Assembly: GCA_051747425.1 (NCBI GenBank)
Contig: JBNJGD010000005.1
Span: 62,001-126,000 of the forward strand
Direction of reading: 5' to 3'
Source of the DNA: HTCC5015 sp051747425
GTDB taxonomy: Bacteria > Pseudomonadota > Gammaproteobacteria > HTCC5015
DNA: 64,000 nt
Every line of letters begins with the position of its first letter. Position 1 is the first letter of the stretch. This document shows positions 49,314 to 56,641 of the stretch, piece by piece. The notes under the pieces were generated by a model. It saw nothing but the letters and a program-made list of their open reading frames with translations. It was not told where the DNA came from and searched no databases. Made by a program: the position numbers and the translations under genes.

Positions 49314-50624
49314 ATGCGTTTTTCCCGCCCGCTTTTGATGTTGTTTCTCGCTCTTGTTTTCAGCCTGACGGCCCGAGCCGAGACGCAGCAGCTCAGTGTT
49401 CACGGCTCCAATACCGTCGGTGCCACCCTGATGCCCAATCTGGTCGAAGCCTGGCTGAAGCAACGGGACATGGAGATTCTGGAAAATCGGCTGACCGGGG
49501 AAAATGAGCGCCTGATGGTGGCTGCCGACCGAACCGGCAACCGTATTGAAGTGGCGATTCACGCCCACGGCTCGGGCACTGCTTTTACCGGCCTGGCCGC
49601 GGGCAATGCCGACCTGGGGATGGCTTCACGCCCCATCAAGGACAGCGAACAGCGTCGACTCTCCCACCTGGGCAACCTCACCGAAAGCGGGCACGAGGTG
49701 GTCGTCGGGCTCGACGGTATTGCCGTCGTAGTCCATCCGGAAAACCCGCTCAGCCAACTGAATATGGACCAGCTGCGAAAAATATTTACCGGCGAGATCG
49801 ACAACTGGCATCAGCTTGGCGGGGTGAACCAACCCATCCAGGTTTACGCCCGGGACGATCGATCTGGCACCTACGACACCTTCAAGTCTCTGGTACTCAC
49901 TGGTAACAAACCTCTCGCCGCCAACGCGCAGCGCTACGAATCCAATGACCAGTTATCCGACGATGTCGCCACCGATCCCATGGGGATCGGTTTTACCGGC
50001 CTGCCCTCAATCCGGGAAGCCAAGGCGCTCAGTATCAGTGAAGCGGGTAATGCGGCCATACTGCCCAACGAATTGAGTGTGGCCACTGAAGACTACGCCC
50101 TGTCGCGGCGACTCTACCTCTATACGCCCTACAACCACCGACCTCTGTTACGCGAGCTGCAACAGTTTGTACAAAGTGTGGCCGGGCAAAGCCAGGTGGC
50201 TCGCACCGGCTTCGTGGCGCAAAACATAGAACCTTACACACTACCGGTGAACAGCCGGGCACCCGAGCAATACCGGGGAATCAATGGCGAAGCCCAACGG
50301 TTGTCGCTCAATTTCCGCTTCCGTCCCCGCGCCTACCGACTGGACAACAAGGCCCTGCAGGACATCGACCGCCTGGTCGATTTCCTCAGTGAACACCCCC
50401 ACTACCAGGTGTTACTGGCCGGCTTTTCCGACGGCGCTGAAGAGGCACCCTGGCGGCGTCATATACTGTCGGTGGAGCGCGCCGACTATGTCGCCAGCCA
50501 ACTGATCAAAAAGGGCATTGTGCCCAAGATGGTGCGCGGCTTTGGCAGCACCGTTCAGGTAGCCAGCAACGACACGGAAAAGGGCCGCGACAAAAATCGC
50601 CGCGTGGAGGTGTGGGTCCGGTGA
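49314..50624 (+). CDS. PstS-like phosphate-binding protein fused to an OmpA-type domain
   Basis: 436 residues from MRFSRPLLMLFLALVFSLTA (GGAGG 5 nt upstream). Signal peptide ends at ARA. Residues about 25-290 are a PBP-like/PstS-type domain: LSVHGSNTVGATLMPNLVEA, GSGTAFTGLAAGNADLGMAS, ENPLSQLNMDQLRKIFTGEI and RDDRSGTYDTFKSLVLTG. Residues about 310-436 are an OmpA peptidoglycan-binding domain: LDNKALQDIDRLVDFLSEHP, LLAGFSDGAEEAP, SVERADYVASQLIKKGI and NRRVEVWV. A periplasmic sensor or binding protein tethered to the cell wall. No pst transport genes adjoin. Confidence 0.88.
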   Translation: MRFSRPLLMLFLALVFSLTARAETQQLSVHGSNTVGATLMPNLVEAWLKQRDMEILENRLTGENERLMVAADRTGNRIEVAIHAHGSGTAFTGLAAGNADLGMASRPIKDSEQRRLSHLGNLTESGHEVVVGLDGIAVVVHPENPLSQLNMDQLRKIFTGEIDNWHQLGGVNQPIQVYARDDRSGTYDTFKSLVLTGNKPLAANAQRYESNDQLSDDVATDPMGIGFTGLPSIREAKALSISEAGNAAILPNELSVATEDYALSRRLYLYTPYNHRPLLRELQQFVQSVAGQSQVARTGFVAQNIEPYTLPVNSRAPEQYRGINGEAQRLSLNFRFRPRAYRLDNKALQDIDRLVDFLSEHPHYQVLLAGFSDGAEEAPWRRHILSVERADYVASQLIKKGIVPKMVRGFGSTVQVASNDTEKGRDKNRRVEVWVR

Positions 50625-50666
50625 GTGTCAGCCACAGAGGGCACAGAGAACACAGAGGTTTTGTGC

Positions 50667-50741
50667 GTCATTGCGAACGGAGTGAAGCAATCTGCATGGA
50701 ACTGCAGGTCGCCGCGTCGGCTGGTAACTCCTCGCAACGAC
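50667..50741. repeat. Dispersed inverted repeat, family A copy 2
   Basis: GTCATTGCGAACGGAGTGAAG ... CTCGCAACGAC, a diverged copy. It follows a CACAGAG-type repeat at about 50,634-50,660. Confidence 0.75.
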
Positions 50742-50750
50742 GGATCAGTT

Positions 50751-50818
50751 GTGGCGGTGGTGCCATAAGTACATCCGCCATTTTTTAGGCGGAAGCGGCT
50801 GCGCCGCGTCCGCCCTAC
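50751..50818. repeat. Dispersed palindromic repeat, family B copy 3 (inverted, diverged)
   Basis: Starts GTGGCGGTGGTGCC and ends GCCGCGTCCGCCCTAC, the reverse of the family B start. A CTCTGTGCCCTCT piece of family C follows at 50,835. Confidence 0.75.
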
Positions 50819-50857
50819 ACCCTTTTAAAACCTCGGTGCTCTCTGTGCCCTCTATGG

Positions 50858-51421
50858 CTAACGGACCGACTCGCCTGGTGAGCCTCGCCAGTGGGTTTCG
50901 TCTTTGCTGCAGTGGCGGGCGAGAACGAAGAGATAGTCGGAGAGGCGGTTGAGGTAGCGGCCCGAGTCGGGGTTGAGTGTGCCGTGGTCATCTCCAGCCT
51001 CGGCCAGCGACACCCAGCGCCGCTCGACCCGGCGGCAGACGGCGCGAGCGATGTGACAACGCGAGGCGCGCTCGCCACCGGCGGGCAAAATAAACTCCTC
51101 CAGCGGTGGCAGTAGTCGGTTGAGCGACTCCAGCGCCTCTTCCAGTTGCACCACGGCGGACTCGCCCAGCAGGCGGGCGTCGCCACCCAGAGCCAGTTCG
51201 CCGCCGATCTGGAACAGCTGCTGCTGCACCTCGGCCAGCAGGGCGTCGACCTCACCGCCCTGCCCCGCCGCTCGCAGCCAGCCGAGGGTGGCATTGAGTT
51301 CATCCACTTCGCCCATCAGCTCGATTCGCGGGGCGGCCTTGGACAGGCGCGCCCCGCTGGCCAGTCCCGTGGTGCCACTGTCACCCGTGCGAGTAACGAC
51401 TTTGCCAATCCGCTTGCCCAT
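50858..51421 (-). CDS. pduO: PduO-type ATP:cob(I)alamin adenosyltransferase
   Basis: 187 residues from MGKRIGKVVTRTGDSGTTGL; the phosphate-binding TRTGDSGTTGLASGARLSK is diagnostic, followed by IELMGEVDELNATLGWLRAA and FILPAGGERASRCHIARAVC. It makes adenosylcobalamin. The ATG overlaps the btuB stop (TGATG), so both are under the upstream cobalamin riboswitch. A longer in-frame ORF to 51,547 is the antisense-free extension into btuB and is not needed. Confidence 0.94.
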   Translation of the reverse strand: MGKRIGKVVTRTGDSGTTGLASGARLSKAAPRIELMGEVDELNATLGWLRAAGQGGEVDALLAEVQQQLFQIGGELALGGDARLLGESAVVQLEEALESLNRLLPPLEEFILPAGGERASRCHIARAVCRRVERRWVSLAEAGDDHGTLNPDSGRYLNRLSDYLFVLARHCSKDETHWRGSPGESVR

Positions 51422-53358
51422 CAGAACTGGTACTCGGCGGTCAGCCAGCCATTGGTACCCGGCGCTGGCTGGATGCCGCCAAAGCTGTTGACCGTGGCCG
51501 CGTAGGTTTTGTCGCCCACATTGTTCAGGCGCAAGCCCAGTGCCCACTCCGCCAGCTCGTAGCGGGCGGCGAGGTTGTAGAGTGTGTAGGAGCCGCGCTC
51601 GGGCAAGCTGTTGGTATTGTCACCCGACACATACTGAGGTCCGGTGTAGACCGCCTCAGTGTACAGCGTCAGAGCGTCGACCGGCTGGTAGTCCAGCGAC
51701 AACCGCGCACTCTCCTCCGGCACGGCCGATACCTGGTTGCCCTTCAGGCCACCGGAGCGGAATTCGGCATCGACGCGGTGATAGTGGGCCGACAGTGCCA
51801 GCGCCTCGCTCAACGGAATCGCGCTTTCCAGTATCAGCCCGCGACGGCGGGTCTCGTCGAGATTGACATTGGCACCTGGCCCAAAGGGCCCCACCGCCGT
51901 TGGGTCGTAGGCGATTTCATCCTCGAGCTCCAGCTGATAGAAGTTGACCGCGTAGGTGATGCCGTCAAAGTCAAAGTCGCCGCCGAACTCGTAGGAAATC
52001 CCCTCCTGGGGCGATAACTGGTCGACATCAGTCGCGGTAAAGGTCGCCTCATCGGTGGTGGCCACGCGGAAATTCTGATCGGCGCGAAGGTAAATCCGCG
52101 CCGCTTCAGAGGCCTTGAACTGCACGCCCAGCTCGGCCACATCGCTATCGTAATCAAAGGCTTGCTGGCTGAAACCGTCATCCACCGCGTCTTCCACTTC
52201 GGCGTGGCGAGCGCCGGTAGTCAATGACCAGCGCGCTGCCAGCGGAATCAGGCCCTGGGCGTAGACGGCCTCGGCTTTGCGCTCTGTGGTGGTGGCACCG
52301 AAGGGAGAGTCGATGCTGTAGTCCACCTGGCTGAAGTCGCCCCCCAGGGTCACGCGGGCATCGCCTCGGGCGGTCTCCCACTGGCCCACATAGCGGGGGT
52401 TGAATGCCTTTTGCTCGCGCTGGTAGCGCGAGTCCTCAGTGGCCGCACCAAGGCTGGAACTCAGGCGAAAATCGGACTCCGCCTTTTCACGGCTGACATC
52501 GCCCTCAAAACGCCACGCCTCGGTGAAGCGGTAGTGCAGGACACCTCGGGTAAAGGTGGTGTCGGTGTCGGAGAAATCGTCGGCAAAGGGCGGCAGCGAC
52601 TGCTCGCGGTCGTCGGCCACAGCGGCGGCGGTCAGCGCACCGGGGACTTCCTGGTCCTCGCGGGTGTGACCGGACTCGACATAGGCCCTGAGGTCGCCCG
52701 ACTGGTAGCCCACGCGGGCGAAATAGTGCGCGTACTCGAGATCATTGTTGTCGCGGTAATTGTCACTGCGACGATCCTCGGCAAAGATTCGATAGGTCAC
52801 GCCGTTGTCAAAGCGATCCTGAACCTCGCCCTGGGCCAGCTGGCGGTTGTAGCTGCCGCCGCCCAGCTTGATTCGCCCGGAGAAATCCTGCGGGTCGCGG
52901 GTAATGATGTTGATCACACCGCCCACGGCCTTGTCGCCGTAAAGCGCGCCGGCGCTGCCCTCGAGAATTTCAATACGCTCGATGTTTTCAGTGCTGATGG
53001 TGCTCCACTCGGGAGACGAGGAGTCGGAGTTGTTGAGTTCGCGGCCATCCACCAGTACCAGGGTGTTGTGGGACGCGGTTTCGCCAAAGCCGCGCAGGCC
53101 CACGGAGGTGCGGCTGCCGTCGCCAAACAGATCGGTGACCACGGTGGAGCCGATACCCCGCAGGGCCTCGGCCACCGTGCGGGCGCCGCTGCTTTCCAGC
53201 TGTTGGCGGGTGACCACCGTGGCGTGAAGCGGCGCGGTGTCGGAGTCCGCCGCCGTGCGCGCGGGGGTGACCAGTACTTCGAGTGCCGCCTGGGCATCGG
53301 GAACAGACAGACAGAACGACGCGGCCAGAGCCGCAGTCAGGAAGTGATTGCGTGACAT
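51421..53358 (-). CDS. btuB: TonB-dependent cobalamin receptor BtuB-like
   Basis: 645 residues. Signal peptide to about residue 24, then a TonB-box-like ALEVLVTPARTAAD and the plug domain (SGARTVAEALRGIGS, TSVGLRGFGETASHNTLVLV, NIERIEILEGSAGALYGDKA and GGVINIITRD). A 22-strand-type barrel follows, ending LTAEYQF. Transports vitamin B12 across the outer membrane. The cobalamin riboswitch just upstream and the coupled pduO gene support B12 as substrate. Confidence 0.94.
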   Translation of the reverse strand: MSRNHFLTAALAASFCLSVPDAQAALEVLVTPARTAADSDTAPLHATVVTRQQLESSGARTVAEALRGIGSTVVTDLFGDGSRTSVGLRGFGETASHNTLVLVDGRELNNSDSSSPEWSTISTENIERIEILEGSAGALYGDKAVGGVINIITRDPQDFSGRIKLGGGSYNRQLAQGEVQDRFDNGVTYRIFAEDRRSDNYRDNNDLEYAHYFARVGYQSGDLRAYVESGHTREDQEVPGALTAAAVADDREQSLPPFADDFSDTDTTFTRGVLHYRFTEAWRFEGDVSREKAESDFRLSSSLGAATEDSRYQREQKAFNPRYVGQWETARGDARVTLGGDFSQVDYSIDSPFGATTTERKAEAVYAQGLIPLAARWSLTTGARHAEVEDAVDDGFSQQAFDYDSDVAELGVQFKASEAARIYLRADQNFRVATTDEATFTATDVDQLSPQEGISYEFGGDFDFDGITYAVNFYQLELEDEIAYDPTAVGPFGPGANVNLDETRRRGLILESAIPLSEALALSAHYHRVDAEFRSGGLKGNQVSAVPEESARLSLDYQPVDALTLYTEAVYTGPQYVSGDNTNSLPERGSYTLYNLAARYELAEWALGLRLNNVGDKTYAATVNSFGGIQPAPGTNGWLTAEYQF

Positions 53359-53412
53359 GATGAGTCTCTCATTGCATTTTTATCCGCACGCAGCCCTCCG
53401 CTACAGCGAACA

Positions 53413-53606
53413 CATCCCACCAGGCCGGTCTCCGGGCTTCAGGGTTAAACGACCGCCTTCCCGTCGCGAGACAGTGGCGTGTGGGCCGCTGGTTACCTGT
53501 TACCGTTGCGGGGGCAGCGCCGGCATTGGGTCACTGTGACACAGCGACCCTCACCGGCTTCCCGATTATCCCGCCAGCCAGAAAGACCGCCGGGCACCTG
53601 ATGCCG
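53413..53606 (-). ncRNA. Cobalamin (B12) riboswitch
   Basis: On the minus strand the conserved elements occur in order: GGGAAGCCGGTGAGGGTCGC (about 53,560), GCCCCCGCAACGGTAACAGG (53,515-53,496) and the B12 box AGCCCGGAGACCGGCCT (53,438-53,422). It sits 55 nt upstream of btuB. It should repress btuB-pduO when B12 is plentiful. Confidence 0.96.
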
Positions 53607-53670
53607 TGGGCGGATTGTACCCGATTTGCTGGGTTGGCCACAGAGTCACGAAGAGCACAGAGTTTTACTT

Positions 53671-53742
53671 GTCATCGCGAGGAGTACAGCGACGCGGCGA
53701 TCTGCCAATTCACGCAGATTGCTTCGCTACGCTCGCAATGAC
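53671..53742. repeat. Dispersed inverted repeat, family A copy 3
   Basis: GTCATCGCGAGGAGTACAGCG ... GCTACGCTCGCAATGAC, almost identical to the copy at 56,324. Preceded by a CACAGAG-type piece (53,638-53,663). Confidence 0.9.
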
Positions 53743-53753
53743 GGGAGCCGACA

Positions 53754-54503
53754 TCAGTCGTTCTTCTTGCCCATGCCCTTGAAAGCGTCCATCAGCTCGA
53801 AGGGGAACGGGAAAACGATCGTCTGGGCATTTTTCTGCGACATGTCACTCATGGTTTGCAGGTAGCGCAGTTGCATGGAGGACGCATTCTGGCTCATCAC
53901 ATTGGCCGCCTCGAGCAGCTTCTCGGAGGCCTGCATTTCACCCTCGGCGTGAATCACCTTGGCGCGCCGCTCACGCTCGGCCTCCGCCTGGCGGGCAATC
54001 GCCCGGATCATGCTCTCGTCCAGATCGACATGCTTGATTTCAACATTGGTCACCTTGATGCCCCAGCTTTCGGTCTGGGTGTCGATGATTTCCTGGATGT
54101 CGTTATTCAGGCGGTCGCGCTCCGACAGCATCTCATCGAGATCGTGCTTGCCCAGCACCGACCGCAAGGTCGTCTGTGCCAACTGGCTGGTGGCGTTGTA
54201 GTAATCCTCCACCTGGATGATCGCCCTCTCGGGATCTACTACCCGGAAGTACAGTACCGCGTTAACGCGCACGGTCACATTGTCCTGGGAGATCACATCC
54301 TGGCTGGGCACATCCAGGGTAATGATGCGCAAATCGACGCGCACCATCTGCTGAATGCCCGGAATCACGATAATAAGGCCCGGGCCCTTTACCCGCTGGA
54401 AACGCCCCAGGAAAAACACCACACCACGCTGGTATTCCGGAAGAATCCGGATCGACATGGCGATGAGCGCCACCACTATCAGTATCGGGGTCAAATAAAT
54501 CAT
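53754..54503 (-). CDS. Slipin/stomatin-like SPFH (band 7) protein
   Basis: 249 residues. N-terminal membrane hairpin (MIYLTPILIVVALIAMSIRI). SPFH domain: ILPEYQRGVVFFLGRFQRVK, GPGLIIVIPGIQQMVRVDLR and VTVRVNAVLYFRVVDPERAI. A C-terminal coiled coil (about 170-215, AIARQAEAERERRAKVIHAE) and a hydrophobic end (TIVFPFPFELMDAF) allow oligomer rings. Overlaps the nfeD stop by 4 nt; nfeD-slipin pairs are standard, and the NfeD protease is known to cleave its slipin partner in archaea. Confidence 0.95.
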   Translation of the reverse strand: MIYLTPILIVVALIAMSIRILPEYQRGVVFFLGRFQRVKGPGLIIVIPGIQQMVRVDLRIITLDVPSQDVISQDNVTVRVNAVLYFRVVDPERAIIQVEDYYNATSQLAQTTLRSVLGKHDLDEMLSERDRLNNDIQEIIDTQTESWGIKVTNVEIKHVDLDESMIRAIARQAEAERERRAKVIHAEGEMQASEKLLEAANVMSQNASSMQLRYLQTMSDMSQKNAQTIVFPFPFELMDAFKGMGKKND

Positions 54504-55999
54504 TCTCTTGCTCCTTGTTGGTTCACTTGATGGGAAAACAGGGGTTCCACCTTGACTCGCAGCCCTTTCACCTCGGTGACACGCAGCCTCTGGCCCTTTT
54601 GGACCTGGCCTTCAGCATCTGCCCACCAGGACTCACCGTGCAGCCAGACGCGACCACTGCCATCAAAGTCCGCCATGGCCACGGCTTCAGCGCCGATCAG
54701 TTCCTCGACGCCGGACACCACCTGGCGTTTGCGCAGACCAATCAGTCGTGCCAAAACCCACATGAAAAAACCGGCCGACACCAGCGCCGTACTGGCAATC
54801 AGGGGGATGGAAATGGCCAGGTTTTCATCATCCATCAGGATGATGGAACCGGACACGAAAGCGACAATCCCCCCCAGCCCCAACGCGCCGAAGCTGGGCA
54901 TAAAGGCCTCGCCGACCATAAAGGCGATCCCGAGGGCAATGAGCGCCAGCCCGGCGTAGTTAATGGGCAGTGCCTGAAAGGCGTACAGCGCCAACAGCAA
55001 ACTGATGGCACCGATCACACCCGGGTATATATTGCCCGGGCTGGAGAGTTCGAAAATAATGCCGTAGAAACCAATCAGCATCAGAAAATACGCAATATTC
55101 GGGTTGGTAATCACCGATAGCAGCTCCGTGCGCCAGTCCGGTTCGATCTCGACCACCTGAAGATCGTCGGTCTGGAGCGTCTGCTCTCCCGTATCCATCC
55201 TGACGGTTCGCCCGTCTATTGCAGTGAACAGCTCATCCAGCGTGTCGGCGACCACATCGATGACATTTTTTTCCAGCGCATCGCTGGCTGTCAGATTCAC
55301 CGCCTCGCGCACCGCTTCCTCGGCCCAGTCCACATTGCGATCGTGGCGCTCTGCCAGCCCGCGAATGTAGGCCACCGCATCCTCGAGCACCTTCCGCTCC
55401 ATGGCGGTATCACCGCGTCGTTTGTCGTCCCCGGCGGAATCCGTATCGGCGCCCTCACCGGATTCCGCACCATTGGCATTATCACCGTCACTCTCCGACT
55501 TTTCCTCTTGTGACTCCGGCGGGTCCTGTGCCGGCGGCTGTTCGGGCTGGCCCGGCATACCGCCCATCTTGACCGGTGTGGCAGAGCCCAGATTGGTGGA
55601 GGAGGACATGGCGGCAATGTGGCTGGCGTACAGCATGTAAGTACCGGCACTGGCGGCGCGCGCGCCCGACGGCGTCACCCAGGTGACCACCGGAATCGGC
55701 GAGTTGAGGATCTCCTTGATCATCATGCGCATGGCCGAATCCAGACCGCCCGGCGTATCCATGCGAATCACGATGATCTCCGCGCCCTGATCCCGCGCAC
55801 TGGCCATGCCGCGCAGCACATAGTCGCTGGTGGCCGGACCAATCGGCCCCGCCACATCCAGCACCACGGCACTGCGCTGGCCGTTTTCACTGGCTACAGA
55901 GACAAGAGCCATCCCCAGGCCCAGCGTCAAGCAAGCCATCCAGAACCAGCGAAGCCGGCTTCGCATCCCGTGCTGGTAGCGGCGCATCCAATCGAGCAT
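54500..55999 (-). CDS. nfeD: NfeD1b-type membrane protein with ClpP-like serine protease domain
   Basis: 499 residues from MLDWMRRYQHGMRSRLRWFW (AGGAG 8 nt upstream); a longer frame starts 12 codons earlier without a ribosome site. Order: signal/anchor, ClpP-class protease domain (VLDVAGPIGPATSDYVLRGM, MDTPGGLDSAMRMMIKEILN and the catalytic Ser in GARAASAGTYMLYASH), an acidic low-complexity insert of about 60 residues, four or more membrane helices, and a C-terminal OB-like NfeD domain (GAEAVAMADFDGSGRVWLHG). Partner of the slipin gene. Confidence 0.94.
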   Translation of the reverse strand: MLDWMRRYQHGMRSRLRWFWMACLTLGLGMALVSVASENGQRSAVVLDVAGPIGPATSDYVLRGMASARDQGAEIIVIRMDTPGGLDSAMRMMIKEILNSPIPVVTWVTPSGARAASAGTYMLYASHIAAMSSSTNLGSATPVKMGGMPGQPEQPPAQDPPESQEEKSESDGDNANGAESGEGADTDSAGDDKRRGDTAMERKVLEDAVAYIRGLAERHDRNVDWAEEAVREAVNLTASDALEKNVIDVVADTLDELFTAIDGRTVRMDTGEQTLQTDDLQVVEIEPDWRTELLSVITNPNIAYFLMLIGFYGIIFELSSPGNIYPGVIGAISLLLALYAFQALPINYAGLALIALGIAFMVGEAFMPSFGALGLGGIVAFVSGSIILMDDENLAISIPLIASTALVSAGFFMWVLARLIGLRKRQVVSGVEELIGAEAVAMADFDGSGRVWLHGESWWADAEGQVQKGQRLRVTEVKGLRVKVEPLFSHQVNQQGARE

Positions 56000-56149
56000 C
56001 TGCTTTTCTCCTGATCGGGAATGTCTGATAGCCAATCTACAGCATAGCGTGGAAAATGCGATATGGCATTGTCATACTGCATCCCGGCTCGCGGGCTTGT
56101 CGGGGGCGGCTTAGCCGCATCGGCTTTCGATGGGTCGCCCACCTGGTCC

Positions 56150-56590
56150 GGGAACACAGAGGGCACAGAGAATCCACAGAGATCACAGAGTTTTTGATGG
56201 AGGTGCCGTAGGAGCCTGCTTGCAGGCGAAGGTTTGGTTGAAACGCCCTTGTCGCACAGGTCGGCTCGAGGGCGAGCCTCCTACGGGGGGTTGTAGGAGC
56301 GGCGCTCTCGCCGTGACAACCCTGTCATCGCGAGGAGCATAGCGACGCGGCGATCTGCCAATTCATGCAGATTGCTTCGCTACGCTCGCAATGACGGGAA
56401 CTGGCAGGAGATTCCGGATAAGCGCCATGCGCTTTCCGGAATGACAAAGACCCTCTGTGTTCTCTGTGCGCTCTGTGGCTAAAACAAAAACCATCCGACC
56501 CACCATAAGCCAACGCGGCAAAGCCGCCCACCGGTCGCGGCGAGGTCGCCGCTCCTACGAACCTCTGTGTGCTTCGTGGCTCTGTGGCCA
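56150..56590. repeat. Repeat-rich intergenic region before metH
   Basis: The gene-free stretch 56,036-56,641 is mostly repeats. CACAGAG pieces at 56,153-56,192, 56,445-56,482 and 56,565-56,593. GTAGGAGC/CTCCTACG-type palindromes at about 56,208-56,232, 56,262-56,282, 56,293-56,318 and 56,535-56,560. Family A copy 4 at 56,324. No gene is visible. The metH promoter must lie in or just after it (TATAAT at about 56,604). Confidence 0.8.
56324..56395. repeat. Dispersed inverted repeat, family A copy 4
   Basis: GTCATCGCGAGGAGCATAGCG ... GCTACGCTCGCAATGAC, differing from the copy at 53,671 at only a few positions. Confidence 0.92.
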
Positions 56591-56641
56591 GGCATAAATA
56601 AGGTATAATCCCCGCCCCTTTGATCAACTCAAGCGCGTTTT

